Assembly (NCBI RefSeq): GCF_001482365.1
Contig: NZ_CP013254.1
Coordinates: forward strand, 806,001-870,000
Direction of reading: 5' to 3'
Origin: Kocuria flava
GTDB lineage: Bacteria > Actinomycetota > Actinomycetes > Actinomycetales > Micrococcaceae
DNA length: 64,000 nt
Shown: positions 1 to 9,158 of the stretch, one piece after another
How the letters are laid out: every line of letters begins with the position of its first letter
Numbering within the stretch: the stretch's first letter is position 1
Notes under the pieces: generated by a model
The model's database searches: none
The model's input: only the letters and a program-made list of their open reading frames with translations
What the model was told of the DNA's origin: nothing
Translations under genes and position numbers: made by a program

Positions 1-352
1 CCTCGAGCACGGCCAGGTCCACGGCGTCGAGGTCCTTGACGTAGAGGCAGCCCACGCCGGTGGTGTGCGGGCCGAGCCGCTCGAGGCGCTCGCGGTGGGC
101 GTCGACGCCGTCGTAGAGGTAGATCGTCGTGGCGGCCCTGCGCGGGGCGAAGCCGGCGGCGGGGGCGTCGCCCTCGTGCCCGCTGGCGTACCTGTAGTGG
201 TACTGGCCGAAGCCGATGACGGTTCCCCACATCTCGGCCGGCTGCCCGGTGACCCGGGTGAACAGCGGCAGGAGCCGCTCGGCGTCGGCCCTCCGCTTCC
301 TCGGGCTCACCCCGGCCAGGTGCTCCTCGACGGACTGTCCGGTCTTCTCCAC
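1..352 (-). CDS. DUF1801-domain protein, C-terminus cut by window edge
   Basis: The reverse strand encodes about 117 residues that run off the left edge, so the C-terminus is missing. The visible part contains MWGTVIGFGQYHYRYASG, then GFAPRRAATTIYLYDG and GVGCLYVKDLDAVDL. This is the usual layout of the DUF1801 (YdhG-like) fold, a small alpha/beta domain of unclear biochemical role. The start chosen is the GTG at 352, with GAGGAG a few bases upstream. The gene is divergent from the DsrE-like gene at 496. Family assignment is good; no function can be given. Confidence 0.8.
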   Translation of the reverse strand, partial: MEKTGQSVEEHLAGVSPRKRRADAERLLPLFTRVTGQPAEMWGTVIGFGQYHYRYASGHEGDAPAAGFAPRRAATTIYLYDGVDAHRERLERLGPHTTGVGCLYVKDLDAVDLAVLE

Positions 353-495
353 GGCGGGCTCCTCACGGTCGCTGGGAGGACGATCCTCGCAGGGACCGGG
401 ATCGCGGCCCGGTCCGACACGGCGGGACGGCCCGGGCGGGTGCGCGCGGCGGCTGGCTACAGTGGCCGGGACGTCCCCGCACCGGAAAGGTCCCC

Positions 496-831
496 ATGAC
501 GCACCGCGCGCTGATCCACCTCAACGAGGCCGCCCCGGAGAAGATCCGGGCGGTGCTGCAGAACACCACCAACCTCCTCGCCGCCCTCGGGCCGGGGACC
601 CGGGTGGAGCTCGTCGCCCACGGTCCCGGGATCGCCGTGGCCACGGAGCCGCCCACCGAGCAGCTCACCGCGCTGCTGGACGCCGGGGCGAGCCTGTGCG
701 TGTGCCGGAACACCCTGACCGCCCGCGGCCTGAGCGAGGCGGACCTCCACCCGCAGGCCGAGGTCGTGCCCTCCGGGGTGGCGCACCTGGTGGTCCGCCA
801 GGCCGAGGGGTGGGCCTACCTGCGCCCCTGA
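496..831 (+). CDS. DsrE/F-like small protein
   Basis: A 111-residue protein beginning MTHRALIHLNEAAPEKI, with GGAAAGG just upstream of the ATG. It has the alternating strand/helix pattern of the DsrE/DsrF-like fold: VELVAHGPGIAV in the middle and a Cys pair, SLCVCRNTL, near residue 75, where the family often carries its reactive cysteine. Family members act in sulfur relay or are uncharacterised. This one stands alone, so a sulfur-relay role is only possible. It converges on the metalloprotease gene at 844. Confidence 0.7.
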   Translation: MTHRALIHLNEAAPEKIRAVLQNTTNLLAALGPGTRVELVAHGPGIAVATEPPTEQLTALLDAGASLCVCRNTLTARGLSEADLHPQAEVVPSGVAHLVVRQAEGWAYLRP

Positions 832-843
832 GCCGGGCGCCCC

Positions 844-1869
844 TCACAGGTCCGGGGCGCAGGTTCCCGCGCCGAGGCGGGCGAGGCCGGCGCGGTCCCC
901 GGCGGCGAGGTCGGTGACGCCCGAGGTCTCGGGGTGCATGAGCTGCGCGGGGTCGTCGACGTGCGCCAGGCCGACGACGTGGGCCAGCTCGTGGAGGATC
1001 ACCGCCCGCACGAGCTCGGGCCGGTCCATCATCCGCGTCAGGGCCGGGGCGTCGAGGGTGACCTGCCCGCTCACGGACACGTACGTCCCGTCCCGGCTCA
1101 GCCGCGGGGTGCTGCCGCCCAGCCCGGCCACGTTCCCGGCGAGGTCGGGGTGCTCGGCGGGGTCGGACCACGTGATGAGCACCGGCGCCCACTGCCGCCC
1201 GTAGCGCTCGGGCTGGTACGGATCGCGCTGGGAGGAGGGCGCCTCGTCGGTGGTCCCGGCGTCGATGAACTGCAGGCCGGTCGCGGCCGAGATCCGCCCG
1301 ACGGCCTCCTCGATCAGTCGCTGCCCGCCCGGGGGCGCGTTGTCCGGGCGGACGACGACGCGGACCGGGCGGCACGGGTCCCAGGCGAGGACCTCCTGCT
1401 CCGGGTCCGGGGCCTCCATGAAGCGGTGGCTCCCGGTCCCGGTCGCGGCCGGCGGGGTCCCCAGGGGCTCGTCGGCCGCCCCGACCCCGGGCGGGGGCGC
1501 CGACGCGTTCGGCAGGTACGGGCGCACGACCGGCAGCGCGTGGTCGGCGAACAGCCCCGGGGTGAACCACAGGGTCGCGAGCAGCACGACGCCAATCGCG
1601 GGCGAGGCCCGCCGGGCCCGGCTGCTGCGCCGGGTGCCCCGCGCCCACCGGCGGGCGTCCCGGCGTCCGGCGCGGTCGTCCCGCCGCTGCTCCCGGCGCC
1701 GGCGGGAGGGGCTCAGCCCGGCCCGCCGCTGCTGCTCGGCCGCCTCGTCGAGCACCCACTGCGGGATCCGCCCGCTCGGGGCCCGCTGCACGGGCAGGCG
1801 GACGCCGGGCGCGGGCTCGTGGCGCCCGCGCGGGCCCTGGTGCGGCGCGGTGCTGCCGGTCTGGTGCAT
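844..1869 (-). CDS. Matrixin-like zinc metalloprotease, membrane-anchored
   Basis: A 341-residue protein. A basic, Arg-rich cytoplasmic N-terminus is followed by one membrane segment near residues 90-110 (IGVVLLATLWFTPGLFA), which should anchor it with the catalytic domain outside. Near the C-terminus lies HELAHVVGLAH, the HExxHxxGxxH zinc site of metzincins, preceded by LVRAVIL and followed by a Met-turn candidate, QLMHPE. The overall arrangement resembles other actinobacterial matrixin-like peptidases. The start is the ATG at 1869, behind a GGGGA sequence. Substrate unknown. Confidence 0.85.
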   Translation of the reverse strand: MHQTGSTAPHQGPRGRHEPAPGVRLPVQRAPSGRIPQWVLDEAAEQQRRAGLSPSRRRREQRRDDRAGRRDARRWARGTRRSSRARRASPAIGVVLLATLWFTPGLFADHALPVVRPYLPNASAPPPGVGAADEPLGTPPAATGTGSHRFMEAPDPEQEVLAWDPCRPVRVVVRPDNAPPGGQRLIEEAVGRISAATGLQFIDAGTTDEAPSSQRDPYQPERYGRQWAPVLITWSDPAEHPDLAGNVAGLGGSTPRLSRDGTYVSVSGQVTLDAPALTRMMDRPELVRAVILHELAHVVGLAHVDDPAQLMHPETSGVTDLAAGDRAGLARLGAGTCAPDL

Positions 1870-2175
1870 GGAGTTCCCCGGTTCCCCCGTCGGGGCGGCG
1901 AGGCCCTGCCCCCGCAGGGGCGGGGAACGGAGCGGAGCGCCGAGCCGACAATGAATCACTAAAGCAAACGAAGCGTACCCCGGGGAAGCGGCGCGTGGGG
2001 AGGTGCCGGCGCCGACCCGCGTCATCGTCGGGACGGGTGCAGCGGCCGGACCGCGTGGGGCGGGCTGCGAGGTGCGGGAGGCGGGCGGCGCTGCGGGGTC
2101 GTGGCGGTGCCCGGCGGGGGCGGACTTCGCGGAAGGGGCGGCGTGGGCGGAAGCGCGCAGCGCGGCGGGGTGGCG
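1870..2175. other. Intergenic region upstream of the metalloprotease
   Basis: About 300 bases with no convincing gene. A short AT-richer patch at about 1950-1980 stands out against very GC-rich surroundings and probably carries the promoter of the reverse-strand metalloprotease. No clear -10/-35 pair could be fixed by eye. Confidence 0.35.
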
Positions 2176-3258
2176 CTACGGGTCGGTGGCCGCCGGGGGC
2201 GGGACCGCGCAGCCCAGCACGGCGCTGCGGGCCTCGTCCAGGACCTGCCGCGCGTCGGGGCCCGCGGCGATGAGCACCAGACCCGGGTGCTCCGGGACGG
2301 GGCGGTCGGCGGCGCGCGGGTGCCGGTCGACCCGGCCGCCGGCGAGCTGGACCTCGTGCCACCGCCCGCCCCGGTCCCGGACCACGCCCTTGGCCCGGGC
2401 CAGGGGTCCGGACCGCTCGGCCAGCACCCGGGCGAGCGCGTCGACGTCGACGGGGCCGGGATCCTCCACCGCGCTGGTCACGTGGGTCCGCGCGTGGTCG
2501 TCCGGAGCGGCGAGGGCCGGTGCCGCGACCGCAGGTGCCGGGGCAGCGGGAGCCGGAGCGCCAGGAGGAGGCGCGTCGTCGTCGTCGGCCGGGCCGGCAG
2601 CGGCAGCCGGGGCGCCCGGAGAGGGGCGCGCAGCGCCGTCGTCGTCGGCGGGCGGGACGGAAGGCGCCGGGGCGGGGCCGGCGAAGGCCGCGGTCGCCGC
2701 GGCGCCCGGGTCGGCGGGGTCCTGCACGAGCAGCCGGGCGCCCGGGGCGGCCTCCCGGCACGCCGCGACCGCCGCCTCGAGCTCGGCGGGGGCGGTGAGG
2801 TCCGTCTTCGTCACGAGGACGACCTCTGCGGCGGCGAGCTGGCGGGCCACGGTGTCGGCGACGTAGGCGTCGCGCAGCAGCCGCCGCACGGCGGTCGCGT
2901 CCGCGCAGACCAGCACGGGGCCGGGGGAGAAGCCGGGGAACCGACGCCACGCGGCGAGCTGGGCGGGGTCGCCCACGCCGGAGACCTCGCACAGCACGTG
3001 GTCGAGGTCCCCGCGGGCGGCGAGGGCGGTCATGGTGCGCAGGGCGTCGTCGCTGATCTGGCAGCAGATGCACCCGTTGGTCAGCTCGATCGTGTCCCCG
3101 GAGGCCGAGGCGATGAGGTCGGCGTCGATGTTGACGCTGCCGAAGTCGTTGACGACCACGGCCGTGCGCCCCGGCAGCACCCCGCCCAGCAGGCGGTTGA
3201 CCAACGTCGACTTCCCCGAGCCCAGGTAGCCGCCGATGATCCCGAGCCGGGCGGTCAC
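2176..3258 (-). CDS. CobW/G3E-family GTPase (putative metallochaperone)
   Basis: A 360-residue P-loop GTPase. The N-terminus holds the Walker A motif GGYLGSGKST and the CxCC motif ELTNGCICCQ, the metal-binding signature of COG0523 proteins that insert Zn, Co or other metals into clients. VTKTDL is the NKxD-type guanine motif. Between the GTPase core and the C-terminal CobW_C-like part lies an Ala/Pro/Asp-rich low-complexity linker of about 60 residues with Asp runs, where related proteins often have a His-rich stretch. The start is the GTG at 3258, overlapping the stop of the amidohydrolase by 4 bases. Translational coupling suggests it serves that metal-dependent hydrolase (inference). Confidence 0.85.
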   Translation of the reverse strand: MTARLGIIGGYLGSGKSTLVNRLLGGVLPGRTAVVVNDFGSVNIDADLIASASGDTIELTNGCICCQISDDALRTMTALAARGDLDHVLCEVSGVGDPAQLAAWRRFPGFSPGPVLVCADATAVRRLLRDAYVADTVARQLAAAEVVLVTKTDLTAPAELEAAVAACREAAPGARLLVQDPADPGAAATAAFAGPAPAPSVPPADDDGAARPSPGAPAAAAGPADDDDAPPPGAPAPAAPAPAVAAPALAAPDDHARTHVTSAVEDPGPVDVDALARVLAERSGPLARAKGVVRDRGGRWHEVQLAGGRVDRHPRAADRPVPEHPGLVLIAAGPDARQVLDEARSAVLGCAVPPPAATDP

Positions 3259-4928
3259 GGCGCCGAGCCCGGGGCCGGGACCACGCTCGCGTGGTGGTCG
3301 CCGCCGACCACCGTGCCGAGGACGTGGATGCCCCCAATCTCCTCGGGGACCACGGCCAGCGGGTCCTCGGCCAGCACGGCGAGGTCGGCGAACTTCCCGG
3401 CCTCGAGCGAGCCGACCTCGTGGTCGCGCTTGAGCAGGTACGCCCCGCCGATCGTGACGGCCTCGAGCGCCTCCTGCACCCCGATCCGCTCGTGCTCGCC
3501 CATCACACGCCCCGAGACGGTCAGGCGGGTCACGGCGTGCTTGACCGCGTGCAGCGGGCCCAGCGGCGTGACGGGGGTGTCGGAGTGCAGCGAGATCGGC
3601 ACCCCCAGCCGCAGCGCGGTGGCCGCGGCGTTCATCCGCGCGGCCCGGTCCGGGCCCACGGTCAGGTCCATGTGCTGGTCGCCCCAGGCCCAGATGTGGT
3701 TGGCGAACACGTTCGCGCACGCGCCCAGGGCGGCCATGCGCCGGTACTGGGCCGCGGTGCTCAGCTGCGAGTGCGTGCACGTGTGCCGGTGGTCGGGGCG
3801 CGGATGGGTGGTGAGGACGGCCTCGAGGGTGTCGAGGAACAGCTGGGTGGTCTGGTCGCCGTTGCAGTGCACGTGGATCAGCAGCCCGGCCCGGTGGAAG
3901 GTCTCGAAGGCCTCGCAGAACTCCTCCGGGCTCACGGCCCAGATCCCGTTGGGCTCGCCGTTGAGGTAGCCCGGCTCCAGCAGGCGGGCGGTGAAGCCCT
4001 GGATGGAGCCGTCGAGCATGAGCTTGACGTTGCCGAAGCGCAGCCGGTCCGTGCTCAGCTCCCGCAGCTGCACCAGCCGTTCGGCGGCCTCGGGCAGGGG
4101 CCGGGAGACGGGGCCGACGCCGGCGCCGAAGTGGAAGACGTCGAGCCGGGCCGGGAACCCGTCGTCGACCGTGGAGCGGTAGAGCTCCACGCCGTCGTCG
4201 TCCATGAGCAGCATCGACCCGAGGTCGGTGAGCGTGGTGGTGCCGGTGTTGACGCCGTCCTGGGCGAAGCGGCGCAGCGCCCGGGCGTCGATGGTCAGCA
4301 GCCCCGTGCCGGCCGTGAGCTCCTCGACCAGGCCCATCGCGGCGAACTCCTGGAGCTCCCCGGTGGGGTTGCCGGCGTCGTCCTTGACCACCCCGGGGAC
4401 GGGGGTGGAGGCGTCGATGCCGAACCGGCGCAGCACCGCGGTGTTCACGGCGCACACGTGCCCGCTGGTGTGGGCCACGTGGATCGGCCGGGTCGCCGAG
4501 ACCCGGTCCAGCTGCGCGGCCGCGAACGGCTGGCCCGGGAAGTAGATGGGATCCAGGCCCCAGGCCAGCAGCGGTTCGTCCGGGCCGGCCAGCTCGGCCT
4601 CGGCCTCGCGCAGGCGCTGCAGCACCTCGTCGAGGGTGCGGCAGCCGGGCCAGCGGCGGCCGTCGGGATCGGTGCGGTCCACCAGCCCCACGTAGGTGTT
4701 CGCCCACACGTTGCCGGAGCCGGCGTGGCTGTGGGCCTCGACGAAGCCGGGCAGCAGCACGGTCCCGGCGTAGCGCTCGTCGAGCACCGCGCCGGGATAG
4801 GTCATCAGCTCCGCGACGGTGCCGACGGCGCGGATCCGGTCCCCGCGCACGGCGACGGCCTCCGCCGTCGGCCGGGCGGGGTCCATGGTGCGCACGAGGC
4901 GGGCCGGGTAGACGGTGGTGGGCTCCAT
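3255..4928 (-). CDS. YtcJ-like metal-dependent amidohydrolase
   Basis: A 557-residue amidohydrolase of the Amidohydro_3/YtcJ type. Near residue 60 it has LLPGFVEAHSHAGSG, with the HxH metal ligands. Later come HVHCNGD and a late SLHSDTPVTPLGP, the usual Asp-containing active-site segment. GSLEAGKFADLAVL is the conserved C-terminal composite-domain motif. Such enzymes hydrolyse exocyclic amides or related bonds in the cytoplasm; the substrate cannot be read from the sequence. It lies 65 bases downstream of a sodium:solute symporter and overlaps the CobW gene, so uptake, hydrolysis and metal supply are probably one operon. Confidence 0.88.
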   Translation of the reverse strand: MEPTTVYPARLVRTMDPARPTAEAVAVRGDRIRAVGTVAELMTYPGAVLDERYAGTVLLPGFVEAHSHAGSGNVWANTYVGLVDRTDPDGRRWPGCRTLDEVLQRLREAEAELAGPDEPLLAWGLDPIYFPGQPFAAAQLDRVSATRPIHVAHTSGHVCAVNTAVLRRFGIDASTPVPGVVKDDAGNPTGELQEFAAMGLVEELTAGTGLLTIDARALRRFAQDGVNTGTTTLTDLGSMLLMDDDGVELYRSTVDDGFPARLDVFHFGAGVGPVSRPLPEAAERLVQLRELSTDRLRFGNVKLMLDGSIQGFTARLLEPGYLNGEPNGIWAVSPEEFCEAFETFHRAGLLIHVHCNGDQTTQLFLDTLEAVLTTHPRPDHRHTCTHSQLSTAAQYRRMAALGACANVFANHIWAWGDQHMDLTVGPDRAARMNAAATALRLGVPISLHSDTPVTPLGPLHAVKHAVTRLTVSGRVMGEHERIGVQEALEAVTIGGAYLLKRDHEVGSLEAGKFADLAVLAEDPLAVVPEEIGGIHVLGTVVGGDHHASVVPAPGSAP

Positions 4929-4993
4929 GGGGTCCTCTCGGTGGCGCGGTCCGGGGCGGTCGGCGTCGCGGCTCGTGCAGGGAACGGGTCGGG

Positions 4994-6484
4994 TCAGTCG
5001 GCCTCGGGCCGGCGGACGGCCGCCAGGTCCGGCGCGCCCGTGCGCTCCGCCGGGGCGGCGGCCGCGCGCAGGCGGCCGGCGCGGAACTCGCGGACGTAGG
5101 CGGTGACCTGCTCGTCCGGGGCGTGGGGGGTCAGCAGGCTCACGGCGACCAGCAGCACCGCGGAGGCCACCAGGCCCGGGGCGATCTCGTGCAGGCCGAA
5201 CGGCTGGCCGGCCAGGCGCCAGAGCAGCGTCGCGGCCAGGGCGCCGATCGTGCTGGCGAGCACGCCGGCCTTCGTGGCCCGCTCCCAGAACATCGCCGCC
5301 AGCACGGGAGCGACCAGCGCGGCGGCGGTGAAGGACAGCGCCACCTGGTAGATCGCGATGATGTCCTCCACCCACAGGGCGATCACCAGGCCCAGCACGG
5401 CCATGAACCCGACGGACAGCCGCGAGACCCGCAGGATCCGGGTGTCGTCCGCGGCCGGGTTCACCCACCCCTGGTAGATGTCCTTGGAGATGTTGATCGC
5501 CCCGCTGAGCAGGAACGACGTCGCGCCCGTGAGCAGCGCCGCCAGCAGCGAGACCATGAGCAGCCCGCCGATCGAGCCGGGGAAGACCTCGGCCACGAAC
5601 GAGGTGTAGATCGCGTCCGGGTCGGTGCCCTCCGGGAACGCCTGGACGGCGGTGATCCCGATGAGGATCGCGAAGAGTGCGATGAGCCCCGAGATCAGGA
5701 AGCCGACGACGACGGCGGAAATCCCCGTCCTGGTGGTCCGGGCGGCGGTCAGGCGCTGCCAGGTGGTCTGCCAGACGATGTAGAACGGCCCGAAGATCAG
5801 GAACCAGTTCAGCAGCTCGGTGAAGCCGATGCTGCCGAAGCTCAGCAGGTGCTCCGGGGTGGACCCGACGACGGCCTCGGGCCCGCCGACGTAGTTCACG
5901 CCCAGCACGAGCATCAGCAGCACGCCGGCCACGATGACGACCGTCTGGACGGTGTCGGTCCACGCCACGCTCGGCATGCCGCCGATCATGGTGAACGCCA
6001 GGGTCACGGCGAAGCCGAGGACGATCCCCCAGAGCACCGGCAGGTCGGTGATCGAGGACAGGATCGAGCTCATGCCCACCAGCTGCATGCCGAAGGTGGG
6101 GGTCATGTAGAGGAAGCCGATGATCAGCGCCGGGACCAGCGCCGAGAGCTTCCCGAACCGCCGGGCGAACAGCTCCGGGACGGTGTAGAGGCGCAGGGCG
6201 CGGATCGTGGGGCCCAGGACCAGCACCGCCACGACCGTGAACCCGGTGAAGGCGAGCACCGTGATGAAGTAGGAGATGCCCAGCTGGAAGCCCTGGCCGG
6301 CGCCGCCGATCAGCGCCGCCGAGCCCGTCACCGTGGCGATCACCGAGCCGCAGATCGGGAAGAACCCGAGGCGGAAGTCGGCCATCGCGTAGTCGTCGGC
6401 GGTCTTCACCGTCTGCGCCGAGCGCACGCTCACCGCGAAGAGCAGGAGCAGGAACCCCACGATCCACACCAGATACCAGTTCAT
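4994..6484 (-). CDS. Sodium:solute symporter (SSS family)
   Basis: A 496-residue polytopic membrane protein with about 13 hydrophobic segments, the normal size and layout of SSS/SLC5 transporters. It starts MNWYLVWIVGFLLLLFAV and carries an early segment TADDYAMADFRLGFFP typical of the family, then GSAALIGGAGQGFQLG in the sodium-binding region and WVNPAADDTRILRVSRL in a cytoplasmic loop. The hydrophilic tail is about 45 residues. It should import an organic solute using the sodium gradient. The next gene downstream is an amidohydrolase, so the solute is probably its substrate (inference). Confidence 0.88.
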   Translation of the reverse strand: MNWYLVWIVGFLLLLFAVSVRSAQTVKTADDYAMADFRLGFFPICGSVIATVTGSAALIGGAGQGFQLGISYFITVLAFTGFTVVAVLVLGPTIRALRLYTVPELFARRFGKLSALVPALIIGFLYMTPTFGMQLVGMSSILSSITDLPVLWGIVLGFAVTLAFTMIGGMPSVAWTDTVQTVVIVAGVLLMLVLGVNYVGGPEAVVGSTPEHLLSFGSIGFTELLNWFLIFGPFYIVWQTTWQRLTAARTTRTGISAVVVGFLISGLIALFAILIGITAVQAFPEGTDPDAIYTSFVAEVFPGSIGGLLMVSLLAALLTGATSFLLSGAINISKDIYQGWVNPAADDTRILRVSRLSVGFMAVLGLVIALWVEDIIAIYQVALSFTAAALVAPVLAAMFWERATKAGVLASTIGALAATLLWRLAGQPFGLHEIAPGLVASAVLLVAVSLLTPHAPDEQVTAYVREFRAGRLRAAAAPAERTGAPDLAAVRRPEAD

Positions 6485-6673
6485 GGGCCCTACCGCCGTT
6501 CCTGTTCGGAGTTTCCCGGTCCACGCACTCGATCGGCCGCACACGGCATGCGGGGCCTCCCGCCGGCGGGCGCCGCGGTCGGACCGGGGCGGAACCCCCG
6601 AGCGGGTTCGGGCACGGGTTCATCCTGACGGCGTGGCGGGATCACCACAAGTCGGGGGACAGGAAACGCGGCG

Positions 6674-6705
6674 AGGGCCGGCCGTCCGCGCGGACGGCCG
6701 GCCCT
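6674..6705 (-). terminator. Strong hairpin downstream of the nuclease lipoprotein gene
   Basis: A perfect inverted repeat of 15 bases per arm (AGGGCCGGCCGTCCG and its complement) with a 2-base loop, starting 19 bases beyond the stop of the reverse-strand gene at 6724. No clear T-run follows, as is common in actinobacteria. Confidence 0.7.
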
Positions 6706-6723
6706 CCGTGCTGTCCGGCCGGA

Positions 6724-7851
6724 TCAGCAGGGCCTGAAGACCTTCCCGCCCGGCGCGTAGCAGCGCGGGCCGGTGTAGCCGGGGAGGTCGGCGTAGTAGC
6801 CCGGCGGGGCCTGCTCCACGATGTTCGCCCCCGGGTTCGGTGCCGGCTGGGGAGCCGGAGCAGGCGCGGGCGCGGGAGCAGGTGCGGGCGCCGTGGGCTG
6901 CGGCGCGGGCACGGCCGGAGCCGCCGGGGCGGGCCTCGGGGCGGGCGCCACCGGCTGCGGGGCCGGTGCCGGGGGCGCCGGGGGTGCCGGCGGGGTGTCG
7001 CGCCGCTCGGCCGCGGCCCGCTCCGCCGCCCGGCGCTGCTGCGCGGCGCGCTGCGACTCCAGCGCGGCGACGTCGTCGCGGACCGCCGCGATCTTCCCCT
7101 TCAGCGAGGGCAGGCCCACGAGGTGGCGCACGTGCGGGTGGGCGTCGCCGTCGACCGCGTCCAGGGCCGCCAGGAACGCCACCGCGGCGGCGACCTCCCC
7201 GGCCGCGTCGGCGAGGTCCGCCGGCTCCGCCCCGGCGAGCGCGCTCGCGGCCTGCTGGACCTGCGCGGGGATCGTGCAGCCGTGGGCGGGGTCGAGCAGG
7301 CCGACCTGCCGCTCCTGCGCCTCGGCGAAGGCCTCCTCGACGGGCGGGAGGAAGCGGTCGTTGGGTGCGATGTAGAGCGGGGTGCCCAGGCCCTGGCGGG
7401 CGATCTCGGCGTTGACCAGCGTCCCGTCGCCCAGGAACACCCCGGCCAGCGTGCGGCCGTAGGAGTCGGTGCGCTCCTGGTCGTACTCGAGCCCCACCAC
7501 GGTCCCCGCCGGCAGCAGCTCCTCGAGCAGCGCGGTCGCCTCGGGGCCCATGCACTGCACGACCTCGTTCGGGTCCTTCGTCTCCGGGGTGTCGATGTTC
7601 AGCAGCCGCACCCGCACGACCTCGCCGTCCAGCCGCACGTCCACGGTGTCGCCGTCGATCACCCGCTCCACCACCGCGCGCTCGCCGCGCACCTGCGCGG
7701 TGGGTCCCGCCGTGGTGGTCCCCGCAGCCGCGGGGGTGGCCGACGACGACGGCGCCGCGCCGGTCGAGGCCGCCGTCCCGCCGCAGCCGGTCAGCAGCAG
7801 GAGGGCGAGCGCGGCGGAGCCCAGACGGGCAGCGGATGAGGGAGGCGTCAT
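6724..7851 (-). CDS. Secreted lipoprotein with thermonuclease (SNase) domain
   Basis: A 375-residue protein with a lipobox, ALLLLTGC, near residue 22, so it is probably lipid-anchored outside the membrane. Residues of about 55-190 form a staphylococcal-nuclease domain: ERVIDGDTVDV, RVRLLNIDTPETKD with the catalytic Arg and Glu, and RTDSYGRTLAGVF with the second catalytic Arg. A long Ala/Pro-rich low-complexity spacer follows, then a short terminal segment with two cysteines, GPRCYAPGGKVFRPC. A role in degrading or scavenging extracellular nucleic acid is likely. The start at the ATG at 7851 was preferred because it sits just before the signal peptide; an ATG 9 codons upstream is possible. Confidence 0.88.
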   Translation of the reverse strand: MTPPSSAARLGSAALALLLLTGCGGTAASTGAAPSSSATPAAAGTTTAGPTAQVRGERAVVERVIDGDTVDVRLDGEVVRVRLLNIDTPETKDPNEVVQCMGPEATALLEELLPAGTVVGLEYDQERTDSYGRTLAGVFLGDGTLVNAEIARQGLGTPLYIAPNDRFLPPVEEAFAEAQERQVGLLDPAHGCTIPAQVQQAASALAGAEPADLADAAGEVAAAVAFLAALDAVDGDAHPHVRHLVGLPSLKGKIAAVRDDVAALESQRAAQQRRAAERAAAERRDTPPAPPAPPAPAPQPVAPAPRPAPAAPAVPAPQPTAPAPAPAPAPAPAPQPAPNPGANIVEQAPPGYYADLPGYTGPRCYAPGGKVFRPC

Positions 7852-8096
7852 GACGGGGGAGTCCTCTCGGAAAAGCATCAGGTGCCGCCCAGCCTATGGA
7901 TGCACGTGCAAATACCGGCGCAGGCCGCTGTCCCCAGTTGCGGGGGCACGGAAAGGGGTGAATGGAATGCTGGCCAGGCCGTTCGTCGCACATGCCACCA
8001 CGTCATCGCACGCCACGGCGTCTCGCCTGCTTGTGGTGTGCACATGCAAAGAGATGGAATCCGGTGACCACCCCTCGTTCCCGAGAGCAGGCCATC

Positions 8097-9062
8097 GTGA
8101 CCCTTCACCCGCCGACGGCACCCCGGCATGTCGGGCCGGAGCCCTCCGCCCGCTCCACCGCCGTCCCGCCGGTCGCCTTCCCGGACGACTCCTCGCCGCC
8201 TTTCATCCGCTCGCTGGGTTTCGCGGCCTTCCGCCTGCTCCGACCGAGGCCCGAGCCCGCGACCGAGCCGCCCCTCCGGCCGCTGACGGACCGGTGCGCG
8301 GCTCAGGCCGTGATGGCCGAGGCCCTCTCCGTCCAGGAGGGCGTGCCGCTCCGGTCGTGGTGGGGCCGCCTGACCGGTGCCGACCCGCTCAGTGCCGAGA
8401 GCCGTCCGTGGGTGCGGGGTGCGGAGGGCGAGCTGTGGGTCGGCGAGCTCCTCGACCGGCTGGGCCCGGAGTGGACGGTGCTGCACTCGGTGCCCGTCGG
8501 GGCCGGGGCCTCCGACATCGACCACGTGCTCGTGGGCCCGGCGGGGGTGTTCACGCTGAACACCAAGCACCACGCAGGGCAGGACGTGTGGCTCGGGGAG
8601 CACCTGCTCATGGTCGCGGGGCAGCGCACCCACCACCTCCGCCACGCCCGCCACGAGGCGGCCCGCGCGGCCAAGAGGCTCGGTGCCGCCGTGGGGGAGC
8701 CCGTGCACGTCACCCCGGTGATCGTGCTGGTGGCCCCGAAGGAGCTGACCGTCCGGCAGCGCCCTGCCGACGTGCAGGTGCTCACGGACCAGAGGCTGCT
8801 GCGGTGGCTGCGCCGTCGTCGTGCGGTGCTGACCGCCGATCAGGTCGCCCGCCTCGAGGTGGCGGCCGTGCGGCCGGAGACCTGGCACGACGCGCCCGGC
8901 CCCGCGGAGGACCCGGTCACGCTGCGCGAGCGCTTCACCGCGCTCCAGGAGAGCGTGCGCGCGGCCCGGCTCCGCCGCGCGCTGTGGCGGTTCGGCGGTC
9001 CCGCCGCTGCGGTGCTCTTCTTCGGGTCTGAGCCGGTCCGCGCGGTGCTGAGCGGTCTCTGA
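8097..9062 (+). CDS. NERD-domain (nuclease-related) protein
   Basis: About 321 residues. The central region has RGAEGELWVGELLDRLG, then GASDIDHVLVGPAGVFTLN and TKHHAGQDVW. This is the NERD pattern: an N-terminal Glu, an Asp before VLVGP, and a Lys in the TK segment, related to Holliday-junction-resolvase-like nucleases. A hydrophobic C-terminal stretch (AAAVLFFGSEPVRAVL) could be a membrane tail. Start uncertain: GTG at 8097 or 8064 fits. It is single-copy and not next to other defence genes here, though PglW at 51,096 also begins with a NERD domain. Function unknown. Confidence 0.75.
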   Translation: MTLHPPTAPRHVGPEPSARSTAVPPVAFPDDSSPPFIRSLGFAAFRLLRPRPEPATEPPLRPLTDRCAAQAVMAEALSVQEGVPLRSWWGRLTGADPLSAESRPWVRGAEGELWVGELLDRLGPEWTVLHSVPVGAGASDIDHVLVGPAGVFTLNTKHHAGQDVWLGEHLLMVAGQRTHHLRHARHEAARAAKRLGAAVGEPVHVTPVIVLVAPKELTVRQRPADVQVLTDQRLLRWLRRRRAVLTADQVARLEVAAVRPETWHDAPGPAEDPVTLRERFTALQESVRAARLRRALWRFGGPAAAVLFFGSEPVRAVLSGL

Positions 9063-9158
9063 CTCGCACAGCGCTGAAGTGCTCTGTGCACGGTGACGGT
9101 GGGCGACGCCCGTCCGGGCGCTCTTGCGGGGCCCGTCCCGCGGGCGCACAGTGTGGGC

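Noticed and set aside
665..6623. Several very long open frames on the strand opposite to, or out of frame with, the genes in the first 7 kb
   Set aside because: In DNA this rich in GC, stop codons are rare in all frames. These frames give Arg/Pro/Gly-rich sequence without motifs, while the chosen frames hold clear domains.
7895..8055. Two similar words, GCACGTGCAAAT and GCACATGCAAAG, before the NERD gene
   Set aside because: Two imperfect copies about 140 bases apart are not enough to call an operator pair.
8097..9062. NERD protein as part of a BREX or other defence locus
   Set aside because: Its neighbours are small housekeeping-type genes, and no phage-defence partner is within 14 kb.
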